Below, one piece after another: positions 20,762 to 29,801 of a stretch of DNA of 64,000 bases (position 1 is its first letter; every line of letters starts with the position of its first letter). This DNA comes from Bacteroidales bacterium (GTDB lineage: Bacteria > Bacteroidota > Bacteroidia > Bacteroidales > F082): positions 1 to 64,000 of the forward strand of contig JAUXMV010000081.1 in NCBI GenBank assembly GCA_030683155.1, read 5' to 3'. Made by a program: the position numbers and the translations under genes. The notes beneath the pieces were generated by a model that was given only the letters and a program-made list of their open reading frames with translations, was not told where the DNA came from and made no database searches.

Positions 20762-20833
20762 CAAAAAGTATCCAATCTTATAGGTTGAAGATTTAAACAT
20801 TTATAAATGTGATGGTTACACATTAATTTCTGC

Positions 20834-21607
20834 ATGGCAATTATAACACTAACAAGCGACTGGGGAACTTCAGATTATTATCTGGCTGCTGTAAAAGGCA
20901 CCATCTTATCACATTTACCAGGTGCCACAATTGTTGACATCTCTCATCATATCAAGCAGTTTGATCTTGAAGGAGCTGCATTTACCATCAGAAATTGCTA
21001 TCACAATTTCCCTGAAGGTACGATTCATATTGTTGCTATCAATACGGAAGAGTCAATCGAGCACCCTCATGTAGCCATGTCCCACAAAGGCCACTATTTT
21101 ATTGGTACTGACAACGGTATTTTTTCAATGATTTTTGGAGAAGACCCTGAAGAAATGGCTGAAATTGACATCCCACAGGACAGCAACTTTTTCACTTTCA
21201 GCACACGCGATCGCTTTGTTAAAGCTGCCGTAGAAATCGTCAGAGGTACTTCGATAAAAAATCTTGGTGAAGCACGTGAAGGCCTCACAAAACGTTTGCT
21301 TTTCAAACCTACCATTGCTGAAAACGCCATCAAAGGCATGATAATTCATATTGATGCCTACGAAAATGCCATCACCAATATTCCATACAATCTATTCAAG
21401 CAGGAACGGCGCGGAAGAAACTTTGAAATTTATTTTGCAGGATACCGGTTACAGAAAATTCAGGATGGCTATATGGATGTTGGTGTTGCTGACCTGCTTG
21501 CAATTTTTGGCACACATGGAATGCTTGAAATCGCGATGAATCAGGGCAAAGCAGCTTCACTTTGCGGCCTTGAGCGCAACACTCCTGTAAATATAAATTT
21601 TTTCTGA
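20834..21607 (+). CDS. SAM hydrolase family protein (DUF62, S-adenosyl-L-methionine hydroxide adenosyltransferase)
   Basis: 257 residues. The N-terminus TLTSDWGTSDYYLAAVKG carries the family's catalytic-region Asp. The 'VDISHHIKQFDLEGAAF' segment, 'GTDNGIFSMIF' and the small C-terminal beta domain ending in NTPVNINFF match the fluorinase/chlorinase fold clan. Ordinary family members cleave SAM to adenosine and methionine with water. No halogenase-type pathway genes lie nearby, so SAM hydrolysis is the best call. The stop is 5 bp from the end of the convergent PAP2 gene. Confidence 0.88.
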   Translation: MAIITLTSDWGTSDYYLAAVKGTILSHLPGATIVDISHHIKQFDLEGAAFTIRNCYHNFPEGTIHIVAINTEESIEHPHVAMSHKGHYFIGTDNGIFSMIFGEDPEEMAEIDIPQDSNFFTFSTRDRFVKAAVEIVRGTSIKNLGEAREGLTKRLLFKPTIAENAIKGMIIHIDAYENAITNIPYNLFKQERRGRNFEIYFAGYRLQKIQDGYMDVGVADLLAIFGTHGMLEIAMNQGKAASLCGLERNTPVNINFF

Positions 21608-21612
21608 TTTTT

Positions 21613-22191
21613 TCAGCAATTGCTTCTGCACAAAAAATCTCTTGACAAGAGGTAGAGCTTCCACACTCCAAAACCAATCAAAATCCCCAACAATGCACCG
21701 GCAATAATGTCGCCCGGATAATGAACGCCCAGGTAAATGCGGCTATAACTCACAACGCCTGCCCAGCTAAAAAAGACCAAGGCAGCCTTATGAAAGAAAG
21801 GTTTAAAAAGAAAAAACAGAAAGGTTGCAAGAGCAAAACTGTTTGCCGCATGGGATGAAACGAAGCCAAAACTACCTCCGCAGCTATCTTTAGCTAAATG
21901 AATCAGTGGCTGCAAATCTGTTTCATGACATGGCCGCAGCCGTTGAAAAACAAGCTTGAACACCTGTACTGAAATCTGATCTGAAAGACTTATCAATATC
22001 GCAACAAAGAGCAGTATTCTGATGGCTTCCCATTGAAATTTTCTTATGATTATAAAAATCAGAACAGCATAAAACGGAAGCCAGGTGAATTTCCCGGAAA
22101 CAAATATCATTACAGGATCAACAAAAGGATGATGTATTCCATTGAGAAAAAGGAAAAGCGCTTTGTCGAGCTGTAACAACCATTCAACCAT
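21613..22191 (-). CDS. PAP2-family membrane phosphatase
   Basis: 192 residues with about six transmembrane helices. The three PAP2 motifs are visible: K...R.RP (KLVFQRLRP), a SSHA variant of PSGH (FGFVSSHAANS), and SR....GVHYPGD with the catalytic His/Asp. Candidate substrates are undecaprenyl pyrophosphate, phosphatidylglycerophosphate or lipid A phosphates. The start is 7 bp after the preceding gene on the minus strand, suggesting an operon with the TonB-C-like protein and obgE. Confidence 0.9.
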   Translation of the reverse strand: MVEWLLQLDKALFLFLNGIHHPFVDPVMIFVSGKFTWLPFYAVLIFIIIRKFQWEAIRILLFVAILISLSDQISVQVFKLVFQRLRPCHETDLQPLIHLAKDSCGGSFGFVSSHAANSFALATFLFFLFKPFFHKAALVFFSWAGVVSYSRIYLGVHYPGDIIAGALLGILIGFGVWKLYLLSRDFLCRSNC

Positions 22192-22198
22192 GAATCCG

Positions 22199-22822
22199 CT
22201 AATTACCGGAACTTAAAAGTTCCTTTTTCAAATCGTAATACTTTTGGTTGTAGGGGTCGCGCCGAATAAGCATGTCAAGCGATTCCAAAGCCCTTTTGGT
22301 TTTTCCTTTGCTTTTGAATTTCTCAAATTGCTGCATATAATAACTATCACTTTTGCAGGTAAAACCAGGCGATTCAGCCTCAACAACAAGATATCCTTTT
22401 GCATCAGTTTCAGTACCTTTGATGGTAAACAAAATCGGAATCTCGAAACGAGTATATTTATCATCATTGCATTGATTCCATTGGCCTTCAGTAGCTTTAT
22501 AAAACTCTTGCAGCTTTTCATTAAGTCCCCGATGCAATGGATTTCTCATCCTGAAATCACCCAATACATTATTGCAATCAACAGTAAAAGAAACGATTAC
22601 CGTTCCAATGATACAATTTTTTCGTGCCTCAGTGGTATAATCAACTGTTGCAAAGAATGCCCGTTCAAAAGCACCCGATCCTCCTTTGAAGCGATAATCA
22701 AGCAATTGGCGTATATGTTTGCTTCTGCTTTCATTCAAATTAAACGAAAGTGAATCGCTTTGAGCCATGGCAAAAATTTGGCCAACAAAGAGAAAAACGA
22801 CAAGAATAATCAGTTTTTTCAT
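22199..22822 (-). CDS. Exported protein with TonB-C-terminal-like domain
   Basis: 207 residues with a signal peptide ending at AMAQS. Residues about 48-140 (GGSGAFERAFFATVDYTTEA, then 'GTVIVSFTVDCNNVLGDF') have the beta-alpha-beta pattern of the TonB C-terminal/energy-transducer fold without an N-terminal TonB helix-linker. The end (about 165-207) is helical, like one TPR. The function is unknown. It lies between obgE (38 bp upstream) and the PAP2 gene. Confidence 0.7.
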   Translation of the reverse strand: MKKLIILVVFLFVGQIFAMAQSDSLSFNLNESRSKHIRQLLDYRFKGGSGAFERAFFATVDYTTEARKNCIIGTVIVSFTVDCNNVLGDFRMRNPLHRGLNEKLQEFYKATEGQWNQCNDDKYTRFEIPILFTIKGTETDAKGYLVVEAESPGFTCKSDSYYMQQFEKFKSKGKTKRALESLDMLIRRDPYNQKYYDLKKELLSSGN

Positions 22823-22859
22823 AGTTTGAGCATTTAACTTTGTGTTGGATTAAAAATCT

Positions 22860-23873
22860 TTATTCAGTCGTTTCAAGGTCTTCGACTGGATTGAGGTGCA
22901 ACCAGATCAGGTCTTTAAGTTCTTTTATTCCTTCTCCTGTTAACGAGCTGATAAATACATAAGGCAGATTTGGCAGACTTTTACGAATTCCTGCTTTGAG
23001 CTCGTCATCAAGCATATCGCTTTTACTGATGGCTAAAATTCTGCTTTTATCAAGCAATTCGGGGTTGTAGGCTTCGAGTTCACCGATTAAAACATCAAAA
23101 TCTTTTGCTATGTCGTCACTATCAGCTGGAATCATAAACAAAAGCAATGAGTTGCGTTCGATATGCCTCAGGAATCTTAATCCCAAACCTTTACCTTCCG
23201 AAGCTCCTTCGATAATTCCAGGGATATCTGCCATTATGAACGATTTGGAATCGTAATAGCTAACGATACCAAGATTTGGTGTAAGGGTTGTGAATGGATA
23301 ATCGCCGATTTCAGGTTTCGCTGCAGAAACAACTGAAAGCAATGTCGACTTTCCTGCATTCGGGAAGCCAACCAACCCAACATCAGCCAGAATCTTTAAT
23401 TCAATAATAACCCATGTTTCAACGCTGTCTTCGCCAGGCTGGGCATAGCGTGGGGCCTGATTTGTAGCCGTTTTGAAGTGAACATTGCCCAAACCGCCTC
23501 TTCCACCTTTTAAAAGGATATATGTTTGACCATCTTCAGTAATTTCTGCAATCTGCTCCCCTGTTTCAACATCACGTGCTACTGTGCCAAGCGGCACATC
23601 AATAATGACATCTTTTCCACTTGCACCTGTACTTTGCTGTTTACCACCAAATTCTCCGTTTTCTGCATGAAGATGTTTGGTATAACGCAGATGAAGCAAA
23701 GTCCACATTTGTTTATTTCCTCTTAAAATGATGTGACCTCCCCTGCCGCCATCTCCACCATCAGGACCACCTTTAGGAATAAATTTCTCACGCCTGAAAT
23801 GGGCTGAGCCAGCTCCACCGCGACCAGAGCGACAGAAAATCTTTACGTAATCAACGAAATTTGAACTTGCCAT
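22860..23873 (-). CDS. obgE: Obg-family GTPase, 50S ribosome assembly
   Basis: 337 residues. The glycine-rich Obg fold ([25 protein letters not shown]) is followed by a G domain with G1 [10 protein letters not shown]3 DIPGIIEGA, and G4 read as SKSD in place of the classical NKxD, plus a short C-terminus. It couples GTP state to large-subunit assembly and stress responses. It has its own TATCTTTG box in the 84-bp gap after the adenylate kinase gene. The hpt-adk-obgE order is a common Bacteroidota arrangement. Confidence 0.96.
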   Translation of the reverse strand: MASSNFVDYVKIFCRSGRGGAGSAHFRREKFIPKGGPDGGDGGRGGHIILRGNKQMWTLLHLRYTKHLHAENGEFGGKQQSTGASGKDVIIDVPLGTVARDVETGEQIAEITEDGQTYILLKGGRGGLGNVHFKTATNQAPRYAQPGEDSVETWVIIELKILADVGLVGFPNAGKSTLLSVVSAAKPEIGDYPFTTLTPNLGIVSYYDSKSFIMADIPGIIEGASEGKGLGLRFLRHIERNSLLLFMIPADSDDIAKDFDVLIGELEAYNPELLDKSRILAISKSDMLDDELKAGIRKSLPNLPYVFISSLTGEGIKELKDLIWLHLNPVEDLETTE

Positions 23874-23891
23874 AAGTTTTAAAAATTACGG

Positions 23892-23899
23892 CAAAGATA
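23892..23899 (-). promoter_or_regulatory. Promoter -7 element TATCTTTG for obgE
   Basis: A perfect match on the minus strand, 18 bp before the ATG at 23873, predicting a very short leader. Confidence 0.45.
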
Positions 23900-23957
23900 G
23901 CGAAAGCATGACAATATGCAGACAATATTTGATAAGAGACTGAACGAAAACTAATTG

Positions 23958-25136
23958 TTAATCACCGTTTCGCACTTGTCTGATGCCTTTTCTTATAGCT
24001 TCCTGCAAGCGGGCGTTTACTTCCTCTTCCGACCCTGAACCATCACTGTCAAAAAATACACTCTGCTTTTTATAATACTCAATTACAGGCTTGGTCTTTT
24101 TTTCGTACTCATCCAAACGGTTTAAAATCATCTCAGTTGAGGTATCATAAACGCGTTTTCGTTCAGTTTTGCTTCTGTCATTCAGGCGCTTTATAGCATC
24201 GAGTGTAGAAAGTCTTATATTTAGCATAAGGCTTACTTTTGAGTTGATTCTGCGAAGTAAACCATCTAGAATATATGCCTGAACAATGGTGCGCGGGAAT
24301 CCTTTAAAAATAAATCCGGAAGCAGATGGATTTTTTTCAATCTGCCTTTCAATGAGCTTAATAGCAATCTCATCAGGAACAATTTCTCCCCTATCCATAT
24401 AGGGCTTGGCAATCATGCCCAATTCGGTTCCGGCAGTAATTTCCTTTCGCAAAAGCTTTCCGGTAGAAATGTAAACCAAATTATTGTTCTTGGCAAGAAT
24501 TTCTCCTTGTGTACCTTTTCCAGATCCAGGTTTACCAAGCAAAACAACATTGAAGTAATCGTGACTGATAGTGCTTTCGATGGTTTTGCAAAGCTGTTCA
24601 AAAATCTCCTCAACATTGCCTACGCCCTGAATAGGAAAATAATTCCCCTTGGCTTTGTAAAAATCAATTACAGGTTTGGTTTTATTTTCATACTCCTGCA
24701 TCCGCACTTCAATAACTTCAAGGTTATCGTCAGCACGACCACTTACTTTTGCTCTTTCAAGCATTCTGGTAACAAGCTGATCTTTTGGCACTTCCAAACT
24801 AAGCATGCAGGTAAGGCTACTATTAAGTTTTAGCAGCAGCCCTTCAAGAATATAAGCCTGAACAACGGTTCTGGGAAATCCATCGAAAAGGATTCCACGA
24901 GAATCGAGATTCATAATCACTTTTTTTTCGATAATCTGTACAATGATTTCGTCTGGTACAAGACCACCTTTGTCAATAATTTCTTTGGCTTCTTTACCAA
25001 GTGCAGTTTGCTTGACGATTTCTTCGCGAAGAATGTCGCCGGTTGAGATGTAGGTGAGGTTATACTTTTCGAGTAACAGTTTTGACTGGGTACCTTTACC
25101 AGCACCAGGAGGACCAAAAAGGGCAATATTCAGCAT
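23958..25136 (-). CDS. adk: Tandem (two-domain) adenylate kinase
   Basis: 392 residues, double the usual ~190, with two adenylate kinase domains in one frame (about 1-190 and 195-392, offset 193). Domain 1 is canonical: P-loop GPPGAGKGT, STGD with D34, FDGFPRT with D85, and LID-region GRADDN. Domain 2 keeps its P-loop (GKPGSGKGT, from G201), AMP-site arginines R230 and R282 and the Arg-rich C-terminal region, but has K227 in STGK and K278 in KGFPRT. These two aspartates are linked to magnesium/water coordination in adenylate kinases. Its LID lacks the paired Asp. Domain 1 should interconvert AMP, ATP and ADP; domain 2 may be catalytically altered or regulatory. It is 27 bp from hpt. Confidence 0.92.
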   Translation of the reverse strand: MLNIALFGPPGAGKGTQSKLLLEKYNLTYISTGDILREEIVKQTALGKEAKEIIDKGGLVPDEIIVQIIEKKVIMNLDSRGILFDGFPRTVVQAYILEGLLLKLNSSLTCMLSLEVPKDQLVTRMLERAKVSGRADDNLEVIEVRMQEYENKTKPVIDFYKAKGNYFPIQGVGNVEEIFEQLCKTIESTISHDYFNVVLLGKPGSGKGTQGEILAKNNNLVYISTGKLLRKEITAGTELGMIAKPYMDRGEIVPDEIAIKLIERQIEKNPSASGFIFKGFPRTIVQAYILDGLLRRINSKVSLMLNIRLSTLDAIKRLNDRSKTERKRVYDTSTEMILNRLDEYEKKTKPVIEYYKKQSVFFDSDGSGSEEEVNARLQEAIRKGIRQVRNGD

Positions 25137-25163
25137 GATAAAAATTTGGTTTGTGTTTTATTA

Positions 25164-25700
25164 TCAGGAAACGATTTTGTAAATATCTGGCAGATTGCGT
25201 GCATGTTCATTATAATCGAGACCATAGCCAATGATGAAATCATTGGGTATTTCCAGTCCGACGTAATCAATTGGAAAGCTATACTGAAAGGCCTTTGGTT
25301 TAAAAAGCATCGTGGCAATCTTCACATCATTGGCTTGCAATTTTTTCAGTTTTTCGATGGTAAAGAGCATCGTAAGCCCTGAATCGATAATATCTTCCAC
25401 CAGCACAACATTTCTTCCTGCAATGGAGTGATCGAGACCAATTAGCTCTCTTACTACTGAAGTGGAGGAAGTTCCACTGTAGGATGAAAGTTTAACAAAA
25501 GAGATTTCACATTCAATCTCAACATTTTTAAACAGCTCGGCCGCAAACATGAAAGCCCCGTTGAGGACAATCAGGAAAAGTGGATTTTTTCCGGCAAAGT
25601 CGCGGTTGATGTTATCGGCAACCTTTTTAATTGCTCTTTCTATCTGATCCTGTGGGATATAAATTTCAAATTCTTTGTCGTGAACCTTAATTCTACTCAT
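25164..25700 (-). CDS. hpt: Hypoxanthine phosphoribosyltransferase
   Basis: 178 residues. The PRPP-binding loop VVLVEDIIDSGLTM, the flexible-loop 'SYSGTSSTS' segment and 'FVGLEIPNDFIIGYGLDY'-like C-terminal base site (here YVGLEIPNDF) are all present. It salvages hypoxanthine and guanine with PRPP. It is first in an hpt-adk unit, with a TATATTTG box 41 bp before the ATG. Confidence 0.95.
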   Translation of the reverse strand: MSRIKVHDKEFEIYIPQDQIERAIKKVADNINRDFAGKNPLFLIVLNGAFMFAAELFKNVEIECEISFVKLSSYSGTSSTSVVRELIGLDHSIAGRNVVLVEDIIDSGLTMLFTIEKLKKLQANDVKIATMLFKPKAFQYSFPIDYVGLEIPNDFIIGYGLDYNEHARNLPDIYKIVS

Positions 25701-25740
25701 ATTAAATCCTTTCTAACCGTGTCCGGCTCATTTGAACCTA

Positions 25741-25748
25741 CAAATATA
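25741..25748 (-). promoter_or_regulatory. Promoter -7 element TATATTTG for hpt-adk
   Basis: Fits TAnnTTTG on the minus strand, about 41 bp before the hpt ATG. No clear -33. Confidence 0.4.
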
Positions 25749-25811
25749 GGTTTTCATTGAATATCCTTGTCCGATTGATGTAAAATTATCTTAAAATGCT
25801 AATTTTTAGTA

Positions 25812-26444
25812 TTAAACCAACTTCCTAACGATCATTAACCCATCGCGCATAGGAAGGATTACCTGTTCAACATCTTTGTCATCTGCAACAAGCTTGTTAA
25901 ATGCATTGATTGCAAGCGTTTCCTGATCTGAAGATTCTTCAGAAAGCACTTTCATACCCCACAAAACATTGTCAGCAATCAGAAAACCGCCCGGTCTCAG
26001 TTTTTCTTTCAGCATTGGATAATATCCGGGATATCCGGCCTTATCTGCATCAAGAAAGATTAAGTCAAAAGTTCCGTCTAGTGCAGGAATGATATTTTTC
26101 GCATCTCCAACAACAAGTTCTATCTGGCTCTCAAATCCTGCTTTTTTCACAAAATCAAGAATAAGCGATTCAAACTCTTCGTTGGCTTCGATGGTAATGA
26201 GTTTGCCTCCTGCTTTCAATCCGCCGGCAAGCTCAATGGCAGAGTAAGCAGTAAAAGTGCCAACCTCCAAAATCCTATCAGGATTTATCATTTTACTTAT
26301 CAAAGCAAGAAATTTACCCTGCACATGTCCTGAGATCATGCGCGGATATACCGTCCTGAGATGCGTCTGCCGATACAACTCCTGCAATATTTTTGATGGA
26401 GGTGTTGTATGCAACTCGAGGTATTTCTCAAGTTTTTGGTTCAT
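25812..26444 (-). CDS. SAM-dependent O-methyltransferase (class I, COMT-like)
   Basis: 210 residues. It has the caffeoyl-CoA/catechol O-methyltransferase layout: 'RILEVGTFTAYSAIELA' for SAM binding, the acidic 'ITIEANEEF' loop, 'DLIFLDADKAGYPGYY' with metal-site aspartates, and 'IADNVLWGMK'. The substrate cannot be told. Its start overlaps the upstream gene's stop by 4 bp, so it is the last gene of an M16 protease-hypothetical-methyltransferase operon. Confidence 0.9.
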   Translation of the reverse strand: MNQKLEKYLELHTTPPSKILQELYRQTHLRTVYPRMISGHVQGKFLALISKMINPDRILEVGTFTAYSAIELAGGLKAGGKLITIEANEEFESLILDFVKKAGFESQIELVVGDAKNIIPALDGTFDLIFLDADKAGYPGYYPMLKEKLRPGGFLIADNVLWGMKVLSEESSDQETLAINAFNKLVADDKDVEQVILPMRDGLMIVRKLV

Positions 26445-27007
26445 TTGAATAGTGCGTTAAAAACCATTTTTGCATTGCTTTCAGCAGGTTGCACCAATTC
26501 TACATTTTTTATTTCAAAAGGGATTTCCTTTCTGTCAATTTCAAGCAATTCCGGCTTCAAAATGATATAACCAACTTCATCCACACCGATGCTTTCGCAC
26601 AGCAATTCAATGGATTGGCTGCCACCTTTTCTGATTCCGGTAAATAAAACCGGTTGTTCCCGATAAAGAAAACCTTTGCTTTGGTCGAGTAAGGAGACAT
26701 ATATCCAAAAATGATTCAGTATTTCAGCTTCATGGTTGGTTAGCTTAAAAACCAACTGTGTGCTTTGCATAAATTGCTTAATATGGGTTAGTTGAAGCGT
26801 AAAAGGCAATGTATTTGGTTCAGTTGTTGCTTCTGGTTTTATGCCATCGGTTTCGACTTGAATACCGTTTTGAATTTTTGAATTAATGGTTTCTGCGCCG
26901 GACTGACCTTGCATGTAGGTCGAGTTCAACAAAAGAACAAAGAAAATCAGGCTGCTCAAAATTGCAGTCTTAATAGCAGAAAAATGGATTATTGGTAATA
27001 TTTTCAT
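26441..27007 (-). CDS. Hypothetical exported protein
   Basis: 188 residues from ATG 27007; the frame could open at 27043. The chosen start begins a hydrophobic signal or anchor (SAIKTAILSSLIFFVLLLNS) ending near YMQGQS. The rest is beta-rich with no recognised domain. A TATCTTTG sequence (27048-27041) inside the end of the upstream protease gene could give it a secondary promoter, but there it also encodes Tyr/Ile-Phe codons and may be chance. Confidence 0.65.
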   Translation of the reverse strand: MKILPIIHFSAIKTAILSSLIFFVLLLNSTYMQGQSGAETINSKIQNGIQVETDGIKPEATTEPNTLPFTLQLTHIKQFMQSTQLVFKLTNHEAEILNHFWIYVSLLDQSKGFLYREQPVLFTGIRKGGSQSIELLCESIGVDEVGYIILKPELLEIDRKEIPFEIKNVELVQPAESNAKMVFNALFK

Positions 27008-27023
27008 GATAAAATCCGATATT

Positions 27024-28277
27024 TTAAGATTTATTTCCTGCAAAGATAAGTGTACTTAACTGACTTGGCTCAAAGACTTCATTGGCCACTTCAAGCAGAT
27101 CTGAGCTATCTAAATTTCTTATTGACCGGATAATATCTTCCATGCTGTCGACATTGTCTTTCTGTAAATGTGCACGTGCAATAGAAAGAGTTTCTGTGAG
27201 TCCTGATTCAATGCTGATAGCCAGTTGTACAATAAGTTGCTGTTTTGCACGGGCAAGTTGGAGCGTTCCCAGACGTTCGTTACAAAGCTTTTTCAATTCT
27301 TTTTTGACCAGACTTTCTGCTTTTGTCACTGATTCCGGATCTGTTCCCAGATAAACTCCAAACCAACCTGTGTCGGTGTATGAAGTATATTGTGAGTCGA
27401 TATTGTAGGCAAAGCCATATTTTTCGCGGATATTAAGATTAAGTCTGGAATTCAGGCCTGGCCCACCCAAAACATTGTTGAGTAAAACGAGACTATGTTT
27501 TTTAGGGTGATCATATTGGTAGGCAATATTTCCTATCAGACAATGGCTCAGGTAATTGTCTCTTTCTTCTTTCTGGGTTCGCGGAGAATAGGATTCAAAG
27601 GGCTGCCTGCGATTGGGATTATCGGTTGCAGGAATCACTCCAAAATGCCTCGAAACATGTTTCTTAAGCTTTTCAAAATCAATATTTCCAACTGAAGCGA
27701 TAACGATTTCGCTTGTTTTATAATTTTTTTTGATGAAGCGAAGAATATGGTTTCTGGTAAAACTCTTTACTGTTTCAGTGGTTCCAAGAATGTTGCGGCC
27801 AATTGGGTGTCCGCTGAAAAGCAGATTTTCATATTCATCAAAAATCTCTTCTGAAGGAGAATCTTTATAGGAGTTGATTTCATCGAGAATGACTTCTTTT
27901 TCCTTCTCCAGCTCCTTGGCAGGAAAAACCGAATTGAACGCGATATCAGCAAAAAGCTCAAGTGCCCTGTCGTAATAGGCTTTAAGAAAAGTGCCATGAA
28001 TACAGGTTTCTTCTTTTGTAGTGTAAGCATTCAGATCGCAACCAACGTTTTCCAAAAAACTGATAACATGAAAGGCTTTGCGCTTGTTCGTTCCTTTAAA
28101 AATCATATGTTCTATCAGATGTGCAACACCATTTTCACTCAGATCTTCATCGCGTGAACCTGTGTTTACCATCAGGGCGAGATGGGAAACAGGAGCATTG
28201 TTCTGCCTGTGAATCAATTTGATACCGTTATCGAGACGAAAGTATTGATAACCTTCTATTTCTTTTCTTTTTAACAT
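27024..28277 (-). CDS. M16 (insulinase-family) zinc peptidase
   Basis: 417 residues, the single-chain processing-peptidase-like size. It has the inverted zinc motif HLIEH (in AHLIEHMIFKGT) and the distal Glu in EKEVILDEIN; the C-terminal half holds the 'R..Y.FAYN' substrate region. It belongs to the bacterial PqqL/YmxG-like group, for which peptide degradation is the usual proposal. First gene of a three-gene unit, with a TAGTTTTG promoter box at 28384-28377 divergent from the next gene. Confidence 0.92.
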   Translation of the reverse strand: MLKRKEIEGYQYFRLDNGIKLIHRQNNAPVSHLALMVNTGSRDEDLSENGVAHLIEHMIFKGTNKRKAFHVISFLENVGCDLNAYTTKEETCIHGTFLKAYYDRALELFADIAFNSVFPAKELEKEKEVILDEINSYKDSPSEEIFDEYENLLFSGHPIGRNILGTTETVKSFTRNHILRFIKKNYKTSEIVIASVGNIDFEKLKKHVSRHFGVIPATDNPNRRQPFESYSPRTQKEERDNYLSHCLIGNIAYQYDHPKKHSLVLLNNVLGGPGLNSRLNLNIREKYGFAYNIDSQYTSYTDTGWFGVYLGTDPESVTKAESLVKKELKKLCNERLGTLQLARAKQQLIVQLAISIESGLTETLSIARAHLQKDNVDSMEDIIRSIRNLDSSDLLEVANEVFEPSQLSTLIFAGNKS

Positions 28278-28376
28278 AGTTTCACCGCTTAATAAGCGTA
28301 ACTTTCTGAATGATTTTTAGAGCTGATTATTGTTTAAAAACGACACAAATAATTTTCTGAAGAAAATTTGAGGCGG

Positions 28377-28384
28377 CAAAACTA
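28377..28384 (-). promoter_or_regulatory. Promoter -7 element TAGTTTTG for the M16 operon
   Basis: Fits TAnnTTTG on the minus strand. A TTTG at 28411-28408 lies 23 nt upstream, slightly long for the -33 box. It is paired back to back with the box at 28418. Confidence 0.4.
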
Positions 28385-28417
28385 ATCAAATATTTCAGGC
28401 AGGAAGACAAATCAAAC

Positions 28418-28425
28418 TATCTTTG
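28418..28425 (+). promoter_or_regulatory. Promoter -7 element TATCTTTG for the aldolase-like gene
   Basis: A perfect -7 box on the plus strand, 41 bp before ATG 28467, divergent from the M16 promoter. Confidence 0.45.
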
Positions 28426-28466
28426 TTTGACTCCTTTTGTCTTAACCGAAAAACGATCACTTGCTT

Positions 28467-29561
28467 ATGCTGGAGAAAATTACAAAGCCTTCCCTGATGG
28501 TTAATAAAGCCATAACTTTGGACAATATCAGCCGAATGCTCGAAAAAACGAAAGCGGCCGGAGCGATATTTCGACCACATTTCAAAACACATCAGTCTGG
28601 CGTTGTCGGACAATGGTTTCGTTCCTTTGGTATTCACAAAATCACGGTTTCATCTGTTTCAATGGCACAGTATTTTGCATTACACGGCTGGAAGGACATC
28701 ACGATTGCTTTTCCGGTAAATCTGAGGGAACTGCCGGCAATCAACCACCTTGCTCTTTCTGCAAAAATAAATCTGCTTGTTGAATCCATCGAAGTGATAA
28801 ATGCACTTGAAACAGGGCTTGATCATATTTCGGATGTGTATATAAAAGTGGATGTTGGCGCGGCTAGAACGGGGATTGCAATTGATAACAGTGAAGCAAT
28901 CATTTCGCTTGCTGAGCAAATCAAGTCAAAGCTAAAGCTGAAACTGGCCGGATTTCTTTCCCATGCCGGACAAACCTACAAAGCAAAAGGGATAACCGAA
29001 ATTGAGGAAATTGCAAGGTGTTCTCAAAAAAAACTTTTTGAAATCAAAGAAAAGCTGAAAGATCCTTCACTTATTTTGAGCTGGGGAGACACCCCAAGTT
29101 GTTCGATGTTGCCCGAACTCAATGGTTTCGATGAATGGCGACCCGGAAATTTTGTGTTTTATGATATTATGCAATACCATATCGGATCATGCGAACTGAA
29201 TGATATTGCTGTGGCAATGGCATGTCCTGTGGTAGCAGTGCATCCGGAACGAAATCAAATTGTCGTCTACGGCGGTGCAATCCACTTTTCAAAAGAGCGC
29301 ATCATTGCCGACAATGGTTTTGAACTATACGGATATGTTGTTGAATTCACTGAAAATGGCTGGTCAAAACCCATTGCCGGAGCCTGGCTGTCATCACTTT
29401 CGCAGGAGCATGGCATAGTAAATTTGCCATCAACTATGATTCAGCAATTCAGGCCAGGTGATATTATTGGGATATTGCCCGTTCATTCATGTCTGGCAGT
29501 GAGTGCTATGAACGAATTAATCAGCATTGAAGGCGAAATTATTCCTTGCTTTAAGGGATAA
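28467..29561 (+). CDS. Metal-dependent PLP enzyme, D-threonine aldolase / D-serine dehydratase-like
   Basis: 364 residues from ATG 28467 (a TTG two codons earlier is less likely). The N-terminal alanine-racemase-fold barrel carries the PLP lysine in FRPHFKTHQ. The C-terminal domain has 'SQEHGIVNLP' and the HxC metal motif PVHSCLAV, both features of the DSD1/D-threonine aldolase family, which uses a divalent metal beside PLP. It likely acts on a D-beta-hydroxy amino acid; whether it is an aldolase or dehydratase cannot be decided. Monocistronic and convergent with xseB. Confidence 0.88.
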   Translation: MLEKITKPSLMVNKAITLDNISRMLEKTKAAGAIFRPHFKTHQSGVVGQWFRSFGIHKITVSSVSMAQYFALHGWKDITIAFPVNLRELPAINHLALSAKINLLVESIEVINALETGLDHISDVYIKVDVGAARTGIAIDNSEAIISLAEQIKSKLKLKLAGFLSHAGQTYKAKGITEIEEIARCSQKKLFEIKEKLKDPSLILSWGDTPSCSMLPELNGFDEWRPGNFVFYDIMQYHIGSCELNDIAVAMACPVVAVHPERNQIVVYGGAIHFSKERIIADNGFELYGYVVEFTENGWSKPIAGAWLSSLSQEHGIVNLPSTMIQQFRPGDIIGILPVHSCLAVSAMNELISIEGEIIPCFKG

Positions 29562-29572
29562 TTCAAAAAAGA

Positions 29573-29797
29573 TCATAAATCCTGATCATTTTTCTCGTCG
29601 CCTGAATCAAGTTCCTGAAGAATTTTCTTTACATCAAGTTCAGTGGCTTTGAGTTTTTGCTTGCAAATCTGAATCAATATTGCTGCCCTCTTTACTTTTT
29701 CTGACAACACATCCACAGTAATTTCGCCTGTTTCCATTTCTTCGACAATCAGTTGAAGTTCTTCAAAGGCCTCAGTATAAGAAGTTTTTTCTATCAT
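29573..29797 (-). CDS. xseB: Exodeoxyribonuclease VII small subunit
   Basis: 74 residues from ATG 29797. Longer in-frame starts (to 29857) overlap xseA and add residues the family lacks. The 'YTEAFEELQLIVEEMETGE' helix and 'VDVLSEKVKRAAILIQICKQKL' match the XseB helical hairpin that packs on XseA. Four bp separate it from the xseA stop, so the subunits are co-expressed. Confidence 0.92.
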   Translation of the reverse strand: MIEKTSYTEAFEELQLIVEEMETGEITVDVLSEKVKRAAILIQICKQKLKATELDVKKILQELDSGDEKNDQDL

Positions 29798-29801
29798 ATT
29801 T

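Larger units (their letters stand above)
20452..20833. other. Divergent intergenic region
   Basis: A/T-rich and gene-free. It carries two opposed promoter boxes: TACTTTTG on the minus strand for phoH and TATATTTG on the plus strand for the SAM hydrolase-family gene. Nothing else recognised. Confidence 0.5.

Noticed and set aside
27041-27048. Internal TATCTTTG promoter for the exported hypothetical gene
   Set aside because: It lies in the last codons of the M16 protease gene where it also encodes conserved-looking residues; chance is as likely, so it is only mentioned in the gene entry.
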